Assembly: GCA_026120035.1 (NCBI GenBank)
Contig: JALRME010000026.1
Location: forward strand, 186,001-250,000
Length of the DNA stretch: 64,000 nucleotides
Direction of reading: 5' to 3'
Source of the DNA: Coleophoma eucalyptorum
Taxonomy: Eukaryota > Ascomycota > Leotiomycetes > Helotiales > Dermateaceae
Made by a program: the position numbers and the translations under genes. Of the stretch, positions 1-12,147 are shown piece by piece (within the stretch, counting starts at the first letter, position 1; the number at the start of each line of letters is the position of its first letter). The notes below the pieces were generated by a model. It searched no databases, was not told where the DNA came from, and saw nothing but the letters and a program-made list of their open reading frames with translations.

Positions 1-161
1 TTGCCCTCCACCCGAAAACAGTTCGATCGGGGGGAAGCAGAAGATCACGTAAGAGTTGGCCGCCCGCCTCGGACCAAGCAGGAGAAAAACTATATGCACT
101 TTCTCACACCTTCTCACAGGCTCGAATCCTACCCATACTCGTTTTGAATTACTCTGCTAGC

Positions 162-1926
162 ATGGAAGGCGCGTCGCCTCTTCCTCGAGTCACCATCCAG
201 TTCTGTGTGCAGTGCAAATGGATGCTTCGTGCAGCCTACGTAAGTCTCTTCGCCTCGACGCTCTCTTTCACTGTATGCAGAAAGGCTATGCACGTATATA
301 TTATTTTTGCTCGGTGGCTTTTGGAATCCAATCTATGTTCCTCTCCTTTGCTTTACTCTTCTTGGATTTTTGAGGGTTCTCCTTGGCCAGCCCGGCACTT
401 GCTCGTATCTTGTCATCCCATCTCCCTGCAGCCCTGACTTCTGAAGACCCAGGAGATCTGTGAAAAGCGGCTTAGTGGTCCCAAGAGTTGACTGGACACG
501 GACTTCATGCCTACGGGTCTTTGACCAGTTTCAGATCGCACACTTTGTTGGTTGGAGACTGGCCAACGAACGAACGGCGGAGGATAGAGCAAGGAAGGCC
601 GTTATGCGGCACGTGATGCTTCCGTCGTCGTCGCTTGCTTGTTCATGCGGTACTCTGTACCCACGCGAATGTAACCTCCTCAACTGGGACATCTTATTGC
701 TTAAACACCCTGGATTTGAGTCTTTCTCGGATCTGATCGAGTGAGCGAGCGCGTGCTCAAGAGCAGAGTTGCTCGGCTTGAAGCGAAGGAGGGGCGTTTG
801 CATGATGGCATGTTTCACTCAGGGTATCTTTGTTCTCTTATATCAGATTTTGGGATGCAGGGGTCTTCTAGACATCGGAATGGCTTCTCGAGTGAGGTGG
901 TAGATTACTCCAAGTCTGAGAAAGGGAAGAGATGGCTATGTGCGAAAAATCCCCTAGGGTTTTGCAAGTGCTATGCTGTATATCGTGCCTCTTGCCTCAA
1001 CTACCCACCCCTCGAGATATCTTAAACATCGATGGGCTCTGCTAAAACACTACCGTGGATGATTCAGTCTTGTCCGTCGGACACCCTGCCTCCTTACTTC
1101 TCTCAAAATTCATGAACCAGTTCTAACAACACCTCGAAGTTCGCCCAAGAACTCCTCTCAACCTTCTCCACCTCGCTAGGTGAGGTAGCACTGCAGCCCA
1201 GTACAGGTGGCACGTTCACCATCCACCTGTACCATCTTCCTACCGACGCAGAAGCCCCAGGAGAAACCTCTCTCGATAGCAATGGTGAAAAACTCCCACT
1301 CAAGATCCAAAAGTCCCTACTCTGGGATCGAAAGACAGAAGGTGGATTTCCTGGTATGTACATTATTCATATTCCTATCCAGACCTTCCAAACCCCCAAT
1401 ATTTCAACATATGTGCATGCATACCTAGGAACCAACATAACCAACCCAAATGAAAACAGAAACAAAAGAACTCAAACGCCGCGTGCGCGATATAATTGAC
1501 CCAGCCCGAAACCTGGGGCACGTAGACCGAGTACACAGTGCTGCAACCAGCACCACTCCTCAGACGCAAGCCCACGATTCCAAACCATCACAACCACAAC
1601 TAGCACCCAGTGATGCCTTGCGCTCAGAGACAACACCAAGTCTCTACGCACCACCTCACACAGAAATAGACGCAAGGCCGGGGCATGCCGACCTTGGCAT
1701 AGGGCACAACTCGTCTGGCGAGGCGGTAATGGCTGGGGTTCCAATCCCAAAGTCAATTTCGCAACTGAATAAGCCAGGAAGAGATGAACGGGAGCCGGCA
1801 GAGAAGAGGGGGAAGCTCGCGCGGATAGGTGCTGAGACGGGTGAAAGCGAGGCTGTGGAGAAAGGGGAGAAAGTGGGCAAAGAGGATGCAATCTGTAGGC
1901 CTGGGGATGACTGCTGGGAAGGCTGA
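162..1926 (+). CDS. Rdx/SelW-like thioredoxin-fold protein (CxxC form), 3 exons
   Basis: Proposed exons are 162-239, 1140-1353 and 1460-1926, giving 252 aa. Exon 1 encodes VTIQFCVQCKWMLRAAY, the N-terminal signature of the Rdx family (SelW/SelT/SelH-like) with C15-x-x-C18; animals often have selenocysteine at the second position. Exon 2 continues with FAQELLSTF and ends LWDRKTEGGFP. Exon 3 starts ETKELKRRVRDIIDP, which completes the Rdx domain by about residue 115. The remaining ~140 aa are low-complexity and acidic, ending with two cysteines near CRPGDDCWEG, as in extended fungal members. Both introns are GT-AG (phases 0 and 1); the first is 900 nt and has a CTAAC branch-like site at about 1122. 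An in-frame upstream ATG at 144 would add six residues; 162 was chosen because conservation starts just after it. The family is thought to act in redox chemistry with thioredoxin- or glutathione-like partners, but the substrate is unknown. Confidence 0.85.
240..1139 (+). other. 900-nt intron of the Rdx gene
   Basis: The donor GTAAGT at 240 and the acceptor CCTCGAAG ending at 1139 join the two halves of the Rdx domain in frame (AAY then FAQELL). Other introns in this window are mostly 48-110 nt. The short ORFs inside (460-744, 741-1025) resemble no family I know and look like chance frames. Confidence 0.7.
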
Positions 1927-2976
1927 TTGACGTCTAAACCAGCAATCTTAAGGTGAGCGTGCTTGGCTTTATGTATGAGTATGGAGTATATATGTATATA
2001 TATGTATATATATATATATAGGCTTTGTAGGAAACACCCAAGGAACAGAAGCATAGAAGAGGACTTTCGTGGGATGTCACACCTTATTCACTCTGATAGA
2101 CTAGACCAGCATAGACCAAGCAAGACGTCGGTTATTCCGCGGTTCTTGGAGCCATGCAGTTTATACGGGTGAGAGGGAAAGGCTCGTCATTGAGATTACG
2201 ATACATACTCTTAACCAAAGTAAGTATCCTACCATGAGCGGTTTCTATGCAAGAGAAGAAGAGGGATCATAGCGCGCCATCCAGGCAGTAAGGGCAACGG
2301 TCGATTGCCTCCACTTGATCTCGTATCCAAGAACAACATATACGGAAGGGTCAGTCGAAGGCCAGTTAAGAAGTGAGGCGACGAGCACGCCATGAGTTCG
2401 AGCTAAACAGACAAAGAGGTACATTATCAAGTTTATCGAATCGCGCAAGTACTGAGGAACCCGCAGAAGAAACACGCAATGACCAGAACCCTTCCCAAGC
2501 AAAGTGAAAGGTTTCCATATACACATAGGTAAGAAAACAAACACCCCATCCGGCTTCCTAATTTCCCAGACAAACGTACGAATCCAGTGCCCTAATAGCC
2601 TTCATACTTTCCGGCCTAGCCTTCCGCATCGAAAGTTTCGTCGTGTCGTAGCTATGAGGTCGTTCGTTCGATTCATACGTCGTAGTGGCGTGGTGTTTTG
2701 ATTTTCAAGAAAAGAAAGATGTGTACATTCAACTTTTACAATGTTGAGAGAATCCGGTAGAGTGTATCTGCCGTCAGTTGCGCAGATAGGATATGTTTAT
2801 TGGGTGGTTTCGAGTATAGAACCTCACAAAAAGTTGATCGAGGTAGTAGGATGGAGGTGAGGAGTAGAAAGGGTTTGTCGAAAAGTTTGGGCGGCGGGGT
2901 ACTCGATAGAATATCGCATTTATCTGCGTCCGAACCTGCTAACACAAGGAAGTTGGGAATTGCTCTCTAAAATATC
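1927..2976. other. Convergent intergenic region, no gene recognised
   Basis: This holds the 3' flanks of the Rdx gene and of PP1, which converge here. A TA/TATG microsatellite lies at about 1986-2020. A minus-strand ORF at 2245-2544 has a hydrophobic stretch but matches no family I recognise and has no convincing upstream exon, so I do not call it a gene. Confidence 0.6.
1986..2020. repeat. TA/TATG microsatellite
   Basis: An alternating TATATG/TATA tract of about 35 nt lies just downstream of the Rdx stop codon. It is a simple repeat in the 3' flank. Confidence 0.9.
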
Positions 2977-4163
<1,187 letters not shown>

Positions 4164-7100
4164 GGCTTCTATCCTCTCGTGGGAAGAAGAGACGGGGTTG
4201 TGTATTTGTGCTCCGCAATATGTGTGTTATGAGATGCCAGCAACTCCTTTGATCAGATTCGCTGTTAGGAGGACTGTGATTCACTTCTCGATCTGTTGCG
4301 CGGTGGGGGGTTAGCAAAAGTTGCGTTGCGTTTTGCATGCGGAGCAAATTCTCAATCGCGTTGGGGCAACCGCCGACGCGAGCCACCAAAGGTGAAAACT
4401 TACATTGAAGTGAGATCAGCCTCAATGAAGCTCTCTACAGAAAGCTGGTTCGGAGATGGCCTTGCTGAGAGTGCCTGCTTCGTGGGTCTGGAGGCGCAGG
4501 AAGGGTAGAAGGACGCAGAGTTCACCGCTGTGTTTCGAGGACCAAGGCTGGTGGCAGTGGTAATGATCAAGCAGGAGGTGACAAGAGGATGTATAGACCG
4601 CGGATATGCAGAGTTCGCTGATAGTCGTCGCTTTGTGACTGGTGATGGTGATCTTTGTTGTTGACTCGAATTCTTCGATTGTTACCGGCAAGAAAGGATC
4701 CTGTCTCTAGCGCGCTAAAGGATATCGCTCAGGTTAGGCTCAAATACACGAATTCATAAGCCAGTCCGCAAATTTAAATGCTGACCTTAGGGGGGGTCAC
4801 AGAGACGATTTACTGTGCTCAGCACTCCTTTGCAGATCGCAGCAAGTACGAGACTGGTCAATTTGCAGGTGTCGGTGGAGGCACGAGATCGCTGGAGAGA
4901 GAGTACAAGGTGGTGGTGATCTGATGGAAGTTCGTGGAGCGAGAAAGCGAGGTTGCTTTCGCGTTGCCGTTGCCGTTGGAATGCCAGAAATGATTACCTA
5001 AGTTCTTGTTTGGACAAGAATGGACGTCAATGTCACTTTGAATTCAATCCGCAGACTGCAAAAATCAAGATGAGGATTTGGTGGTCGGGGTTGATGTCTG
5101 CAGGTAGGTTGGGACAAGAAGTTCAAGAAACCTTGCGAGGAGCGTTGATGCCTTCACAGGCAAGGCCTACGATCACTACTACAATTACTACTACTACTAC
5201 CTGATGTACTACTACAAATAGCTTACAGTATCACTGTCCGTCTACAGACGTAATTGGATAAGCACCAGCGAGAGACAGAGCAGAAGACCCGGTATGGAAA
5301 CAAGCGCGGGCGCCCTTTCAAGCTTCCTTTCAAACAGCGACAACTACAGATCTGGCAGGGTGTTGCCCTTCAGCGCCATCAGCTCTTACTGGCAGCCTAC
5401 CAGCGACCAGCTTGACTTCCCCGCGCTTAGCTGAGGAGGGAGGAGAGGCCCAAGTCAGCCATCTTGGCACGCTGCTTTGCTCGTCTGCCACACTTATTCA
5501 TGCTCGCCATTGGTTTGCGCGCTTGTTCGCACATCCATCTTTACCTCCTACAAGGACTACGGCTACTGCGACTACTGCTGCTCCTCCGACTACGACTTGC
5601 TACTTGCTGCCAGCTACTTTCTTCTGTGCTCTCCCATCTCCCAGCTCAGACTATGACGCTGGACGGGCCCAGCTGGTCCACTTTATTGCACTGAACCTTC
5701 CACCCAAAGCCAAAAACACGACTGCGTCCACGTATCTTTTCTCTTGCCGTGCTGCTGAATGGTTCGATGCCAGATGAGTTGCGATGCAGCTGCGCGCGAA
5801 GAAGCGCTGGACTATTGTAAACTGTAGACACGACGCGACGCCCTGAGGACGCTCTGTCTCCACCCACTCAACCCGTCTTTGCGTTCTAGACTGGCAGCCT
5901 GTCTGTCCCCAGCTGTCCGACATATCCGATGCTGCAGCGGGCCCCTTCCCTACCTTTTTCCTTCTCGTGCCCCTGATCTTGATCATTTTTTGCACCGGTC
6001 GGCTCCTCTCGGCCCCTTTTGCGACCCAAGTCATTTAGCGACTTCGGTGACGAAAACGGCTGCGCTGACTAACCTTTCTCCAACCTCAACTCACTGAGCT
6101 GCGTCGCATTAACTTTGCCACTCCAACTCTCTCCCCCGACACGAGAGGGGAAGAATGTATCAGGATAAACTCTACTGCAACTAGTGCTGATGCGTTGCTG
6201 TTTACAAGACAAGCATCCTTCGTTGAGGTCTGCCTATCCAAGGCGGTCGAAACAAAGCTCCCTTCAGTATCCTGTCATCTATCCCCATCCATCCGTAGTG
6301 CGGCGTGCGCTTGCGCTTCGAGGCAATGTCTCTCGCAACGCAAACAAGGGAAGAAGAAAAAAAGAAAGCCGTTGCACTCTGCATGCAAATAGCATATGAA
6401 AGAAAAACAACCAAAGTATGGCCTATACCTCGAAATAGCATGCGGACTTTGGTCGTTTTCGGTTGTGTCGGTGAAATGATAACAGCTGATTTCGCCACGC
6501 CGTCCTTGAGCTATAATAGAAGGCACGGAGTGGGCCCGACTTTAGAGACGTTCTCTCTTCTTACCTTACCCAAGTTGCAAGTTCCTTCATGTGGAGTTGC
6601 ACAGGAAAGGCTGGTCGGTGGGTTGTTGGCTTCTTCTGATGAATCCGGTGACTGCACACAGATCGATCAGGTAGCAAGCATCTCGGTGACAGAAGTGAAA
6701 ATGGTCACATTGAACGGCGGAGTACAACACTGATGATCCGACCGGCTGTGATAAGGCCAGCTCACCTTATGTAAGGTACCACCACCACCACCAGTGATTC
6801 TGTCGGGCATAGACCGTCCGTTGCGTGTGAGCACGCGCCGCCTGGAGAAATGGCATGCCTGTTCCAACTAACCGAGCCAGCATACACATACAGCACTGGA
6901 ACCGGTTTGTAGTCCCCTTGGATATCTTGATAGGGAATCTAAGTCATGGGGATAACTACATCGGTTTGTGTCATGAAAAAGAGAAAAAAAGAAAAAAAGG
7001 AAAAGAAAAAGAAAAAGATCAGTAGAATTTAGAAATACGGGATCGCTACATTGCACATGGATAGAGGTAAACGACGAGGGAAAATAAAAAAAAGGCCTGA

Positions 7101-7321
7101 TTTTCATTCATATTTGCACAGTAAATCCTCTCAAACCCACATCTTAGGTCTGAAATAACCTCTCTTCTCTCGGTGGTATAGCTTGTCCACGCCCAAAAAT
7201 AAAAACCGAAAGCAAGAAACCCACAGAGGTACTCTACTACCTGAAGTACCAAATTTTACTGAGACAAATTGCCAAACCTCCACTCCCGGCAGCTGCTATT
7301 CCTACACTGCACTACTCATAT
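4164..7321. other. 3.2-kb non-coding stretch upstream of PP1
   Basis: No ORF here shows family resemblance or convincing exon structure; the longest (5412-5777 plus, 5651-6034 minus) are low-complexity Thr/Ala/Leu frames. The region must hold the PP1 promoter and 5' leader. It contains a CTACTACTA-type short repeat (about 5173-5215) and A/G-rich tracts (6350-6366, 6975-7016). The 3' flank of the DENND11-like gene begins just above 7321. Confidence 0.6.
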
Positions 7322-9218
7322 CTAACAGATCCTCACGCCACAAATATCCACATTCTTGCACTCAACCTGCGCCTTCCTTCCGAAATAAAGGCGTGCCACA
7401 TCCTCCACAAAGCCATGGTCACTCATACTCCACACGTCAAGACCCAGGCGCCCCATGTCGCCACTCGTCACGTACAGTGTTGATCTACCAGACGTGTCTT
7501 CATCATCTTGCCCTCGTGATCTAGAACTGCTGAGGAGCTCCCCGCTCTCGTCACCCTGATCATTCTCGTCATCCTCGTCTGCGGAATCACCCGCGTCTAC
7601 AATGTCAGATATCGTGGTTAAATACTGGGTCGTCAGGCGGTGGAAATAGGCTATGATGGCGGTTTCTTGGACCGCTGCTGGACGAGAACTTGTTGTACCC
7701 GTGCCGGTAGACGGGGTATGTGCTGTGAGAGACAGACCAGAGAGGAGCGTCGAGTCACTATCAGCTTCGGCATCGATGTCGAGTCTTTGCCCCTCTCCTG
7801 CTGATGCCCACCACATAAAGCCTGAATATGCCAGCGCAGTCCATGATAGCGGCTCAACAATAAGGTCCATGTCGGGGACTTCTAGCATGGGATCGTCACG
7901 AGAAAGTTGGTTGAGGCTCGTCGACGGCGGGCAAGCCTCAGCTGGAGTTGCCGGACTACTTGGACGGCTATTCCTTGACAAGCCCCACCGCAACGCTTTG
8001 TATCGCCGCAGATCTCGCTGAGTAGCCTGCAATTCTACGCCTTGAGGTGACTCAACTTTTGGCCAGGCTTTCTGGCTTGCCGATGAGGAGTATGGTGCCG
8101 GCATTGTAATGAGCACGTCATAAAGTTTACTTTTCATAGCCAAGATACTATCAGTTGTGCATGCTATCCAGCCTTTGCTGGTCTCATCGCTCTCTTCTGG
8201 CGTAGATGTTGATTTTCCAGACATTTTGAGGTCTTCTTCCAAGAGCGGTATGTCGTGGACCCCGATCGAGAATAAAGGTCTCAGTCTCTGTGGCGGTGTT
8301 GCACTCGAGAGGAGATCTATCACTGCTAGAGGGATGTTGGATAAGATTGATAAGTCATATACTGTGGTAATATTAGTACATCTCATGAAATGGGAGGATA
8401 CGGACTCACCAAAGTTACAGGTTTGTTCCACAGGGGTATGTCCTGTGATTAATATTCGTTTCCGAAGCAGTGCAGCACGATGTATAGGGAATATTAATGG
8501 CCCAAAAATGTCTAGTAATTCTGGCAGACTCCATGCTGGATGGTAACTTGAAAGAGTCTGTGGAAGAAGTGCATTTCCGTCGGATATCGAACGATTCCTG
8601 CCCTTGCTCTTGGCATTCCCAGTAATTGGCCCCGCAGGTTCGTACCGCACATCAGAAGGCGAGTCAATAGAGTCGGTTTCCTTCTGTGCAGCTTTATCCT
8701 CCATTTTGTGTTGCTCCCAGTATTCCTCCAGTACCTGTGTTTTTGACGTGTCCAGTATAAGTTCACTGTGGGAAGAAAGTCAGCCAAACCGTACGATAAT
8801 TGACAAGAGTGAAAAACCGCAGTCCATACCTGGCCATCTCCTTCAGTTTCTCCGCATGCTTCCAACTCCTACCCAGTCTCCCATAGCTCAGAGGAACCAT
8901 AACACCCACAGCAATCATCCTGGCATTCCTCGACTCCTCGTCGGCCGGCGCATTAATAAAGGCACTGAGACCGGCATGGTTCTCGTGCACAAAGTATATC
9001 AAATCCTCCTTGACCGTGTGCAGACCCGAAGGCAGGCTCTTGTATTCCACCACACCTTCCAGCTCAACACCAGGCACCGATCGTTTCCAGCCGATAGTGT
9101 AGCCAGCCTTGATATCGAAGTAGATGAGGAACAGCGCCGAGATAGGAGGTAAATCCGAGGGTTGCGCGGTAGACAGATCTACCTTAAGCGGAGAGTGGCC
9201 TCGTCGCACGGCGGCCAT
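7322..9218 (-). CDS. DENND11/LCHN-type protein with DUF4484 region
   Basis: Exons 9218-8830, 8765-8410 and 8361-7322 give 594 aa. The N-terminal half reads as the divergent DENN fold of the LCHN/DENND11 family: FLIYFDIKAGYTIGWKRS, then LHTVKEDLIYFVHE, then GVMVPLSYGRLGRSWKHA. It is followed by LPELLDIFGPLIFPIHRAAL and RKRILITGHTPVEQTCNF. The C-terminal half carries the DUF4484 type region, with FMWWASAGEGQ and a segment before the acidic patch around residues 520-560. DENN proteins usually act on Rab GTPases in membrane traffic; a direct activity for this branch is not established. Intron 1 (64 nt) is phase 2. Intron 2 (48 nt, 8362-8409) has good GT-AG and TACTAAT signals, and its removal gives CNFVYDLSILSNIPL. 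ATG 9218 was preferred over 9254 because MAAVRRGHSPLKVDL leads directly into the conserved region. Confidence 0.83.
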
Positions 9219-10133
9219 GGTCGCATGTAGCCAGCAATCCAATTGGCATACCAAGCGTCAAGAATCAGAAAGGAAAGGAAAGGAGGGGACCAGCTAAGTA
9301 TGAGACGACTCGACTGTGACCCTGATGGACCACTGCAGATGGAGATGCAGCAGCGGTGCACTTTCTCCACAAATGTCACCCGTGGCTCCCGGGCAGAAGC
9401 CGAGCTAAGGCAAGGCTGAGTTGCTGGCGATACGTGGACGATATCGGCTGCCGATCGAACTTGATAAGCGACCAGCTGCCGAGTCCGATCCGAGTCCATG
9501 TTATACCTTGTGGTTTGGCTTATCTACCTACAGCTTCTGAGCATTGTCCCTTTTGTTTTAAACTTCTTAAGTATACAGTACATGCCAGTTCCTCCAATTA
9601 ACTCAGTTGCTAGCCTAGATAATATCTCAATTTCTCGAATATTTGCAGTGGTTAAGAACAGTAACACTATAATCTGCACATTTATTTGATGATTAGGCTG
9701 AACAATATTATAATTCCTCAGGTATTTATAGTGACCAAAGAACAGTAACAATATATTTCCTCAAACACATCTTCAAACAAATCGAAGAGAAATATAGGCT
9801 CTATTGATAGGCTTCGTGCCCAAATTAAGTTCAAGGTGGAAGTTGGTAGCAGGAAAGATGAGTTATAATAAAATATGAGTTGCGCCGACTAGTAGTAGGC
9901 GCCATCTAGTAATAGAGAAGTAGTATACAATTAGGCTCTAATACAGAAAATTTAAATGGAAATTTGGTTTAAATAACCCTAATGACACCATTTTCTCCTC
10001 TTCGGCCCAAGATCCTGTAATGAAATTGTCCGAACATATGACTTTACAAAATATATGTAAGTTAGTTAATGAGAGACTAAGAATTTTACACGCAAATTGT
10101 CCAAAAGGAAGTTAAGTTAAGGAAGCGACAGAT
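9219..10133. other. AT-rich intergenic region with decayed repeat
   Basis: From about 9500 the DNA turns sharply AT-rich with no ORF of note. It includes two diverged copies of a ~51-nt segment (see the repeat entry). It looks like remnant non-coding or transposon-derived DNA between the DENND11-like gene and the 3' end of the WSC gene. Confidence 0.55.
9621..9755. repeat. Two diverged copies of an ~51-nt unit, period about 83 nt
   Basis: Positions 9621-9671 and 9704-9755 align along their length and share AAGAACAGTAACA exactly, with mismatches that are largely transitions. The spacing is about 83 nt. No coding potential. Confidence 0.65.
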
Positions 10134-12147
10134 CTAGGACCAGCCAGCATTCCAACTTCCACAACGCGATCCACCATTCGTGTTCTTGTTTGCAGAGTAA
10201 CAGTCGTTCCACTGCGCCGTGCACTTGGTAACGGCGCTCGAATAGCTATCAGCACCACCGATCAAGATCGACCACCAAGAGTTACTTGAGCAGCTGTTGG
10301 CATATGTCGTCTTGCAAGAGCTGTATTGGGCATCGCATGAGTCTTGGCACGCAGATGAGCAGCTGGGTTTCTTATATGAGCCGCACTTGGTCGTATCCGG
10401 AGAAGTGTATAGCTTGAAAATGTTACCGGCATTGTAATCGGATTTGATGTTGTTGCATGTTAGGCAAGGCATGGGAACATTTCCGACGGGTGCTGAACTG
10501 CTGTAGCCGTAGCGGGAGTTGCTGGGCTGCGTGCAGATGTTGCTGTTGGTTGGGACTGGAACACTGGTAGTTGCAGACGTCGTGGTTATGAGTGAGGCTG
10601 TGGTAGACTTGGCGGCACCACAAGTGTAGACTGAGGTGGTTACGGTGCTTGATGGAAGTGCAGGGCCAGATGGTGGGTACTGCTTCCTGCAACTGCCCTT
10701 GGAACAGTTTCCTCCAGGGCAAGAGTTGGAGCAGTAGGTCTTGATGTTCGAGCACCATCCCGCAAAATCAAAGCATTGCAGAGATGCTGGCCATCCGGCT
10801 TGCAAGAAGCAAGAAGCTACCTGCACGGCAGCCCACTCAGCTGCTGCGACACAAGAGTTCTTATCGGAGAAGTCAGGCATTGGAGAAGAGCACCAGCCTC
10901 CACATTGGTATTCGCAAGTTGGAGTTGGGGAGGTAGTGACTGTGGTTGTGCATAAAGAGGCAGTCGTTGATGTGGGAATAGTGGTAGTAGGAGGAGTGGT
11001 GATGGGCTTAGACGAGGTTGAGGTTGATGTTGATGAGGTTGATGTTGATGAGGTTGAAGAGGTTACAGAACTTGGCCAGGTATTAGTGCTAGTCGTCGAA
11101 GAGGATGGAGAGGTTGTGGGGGAAGTAGTGGAGGAGGATGAAGAGCTTGTTGGCGAGGTGGTTGGAGAGGTTTGCGAGGTTACAGAGCTTGGCCAGGTTG
11201 TTGGGTAAGTGGTAGTAGTCGTCGAAGACCAGACGGATGAGGATGACGCTGTTGACGACTGGTACGAAGATGAGGCAGTCGATGATGGATAGGAGGACGA
11301 TGGCCAAGAGGATGAGCTTGAGGAAGCACTTCCACCCGTGCAAGGTTCGGTACTCTCCAAGTCAAGTGCCACGTACATATTGAGAGTGGCACTTCCACCA
11401 CACATTTCAGATGTGTTACCATTGCAAGGCATGTTACAAAGGCTCTCATCGAGTAGCGCAGTACCGTTGCCCATCACAACAGAGCAATAGCATTCACTGG
11501 CATATTCAACACCTGCGAAATTATATCCTCCAGCCTTGCAAGCAGAAAGACAGCTCTCAACAGTGATGGTGGAGGAGTCGACTTGGTCCTGGCGCCAGTT
11601 CAGAGTACGGCCGGTAGCAGTCAAATCGGAATAGCAACCCATGTACTTATAGTCGCTTATGACGGTGGAGCTAACGGTTGGGAACGTTGGGTCCGAGTAG
11701 ATGGAGATGATGTCGCCAGCTCCACAGGCTTCACTGCTGTTGCCATTGCAAGGGAAGTTGCAGTTGCTTTCGTCAATTAGGCTGCCAACGACAGAGGCGC
11801 CACAATAACATTCACCATAATACTCGAGTCCAGCATATCTGTAATCGTTTCCTGAATCATACCTCAGTCAGTTATGGGGTATTGATATACTCTGGGTAGA
11901 ACTTACCTTTGCAGAAAGCGCTACACTTCCCGACTGTCATAGTGCTAGTATCCGCAGCATCCCACTTGTACAGAAGAGACTTGGAGGTAGTTGGGTCATG
12001 GAAACATCCTGAATAGACGTAAGGAGTGAATTGGGTACACGATGGTTCAGCTGGTTCTTGGTTGCGCTCAACGAGAGGACCAGCGTCAACCCCAGCAATG
12101 AGAGTAAGTGCGGCCGAAGCGGCAAACAGTGACTTGAAAGTCAACAT
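10134..12147 (-). CDS. Secreted protein with two WSC domains and Cys-rich C-terminus
   Basis: Exons 12147-11907 and 11851-10134 (phase-1 intron of 55 nt) give 652 aa. Residues 1-22 form a clear signal peptide (MLTFKSLFAASAALTLIAG). WSC domain 1 covers about 44-140 (YVYSGCFHD, AGLEYYGECYCG, CNFPCNGNSSEACG) and WSC domain 2 about 150-245 (MGCYSDL, GVEYASECYC, CNMPCNGNTSEMCGG). Residues 255-393 are an almost pure Ser/Thr/Pro linker, likely heavily O-mannosylated. The rest contains two Cys-rich stretches, about 394-480 and 535-652, which I cannot assign to a family. No transmembrane segment or GPI signal is visible at the C-terminus, so this is probably secreted or wall-bound rather than a WSC stress sensor. 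WSC domains bind polysaccharide. A TATA-like element lies about 122 nt upstream of the ATG. Confidence 0.88.
10914..11330 (-). repeat. Ser/Thr-coding low-complexity tract within the WSC gene
   Basis: Degenerate short repeats encode runs such as SSTSSTSTSSTSTSTSS and repeated TWPSSVTS blocks. This is typical of an O-glycosylated linker and a likely site of length polymorphism between strains. The plus-strand ORF opposite (10741-11208, Val/Glu-rich) is an antisense shadow. Confidence 0.85.

Noticed and set aside
1472..1891. Minus-strand 139-codon ORF
   Set aside because: Opposite the low-complexity tail of the Rdx gene and without family resemblance.
2245..2544. Minus-strand 99-codon hydrophobic ORF
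   Set aside because: Starts in the middle of hydrophobic sequence, no convincing upstream exon and no known family; left as intergenic.
5761..5771. tRNA B-box-like sequence GGTTCGATGCC
   Set aside because: Flanking bases do not form a T-arm stem or an acceptor stem, and no A box lies at the right distance.
5412..6034. Overlapping ORFs upstream of PP1
   Set aside because: Low-complexity translations in several frames, no splice-linked partners, no recognisable domain.
9500..10130. Possible active transposon
   Set aside because: No transposase or reverse-transcriptase frame, no terminal repeats and no target-site duplication could be seen; at most a relic.
10741..11208. Plus-strand Val/Glu-rich ORF
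   Set aside because: Antisense of the Ser/Thr-coding tract of the WSC gene; its composition follows from the complement.
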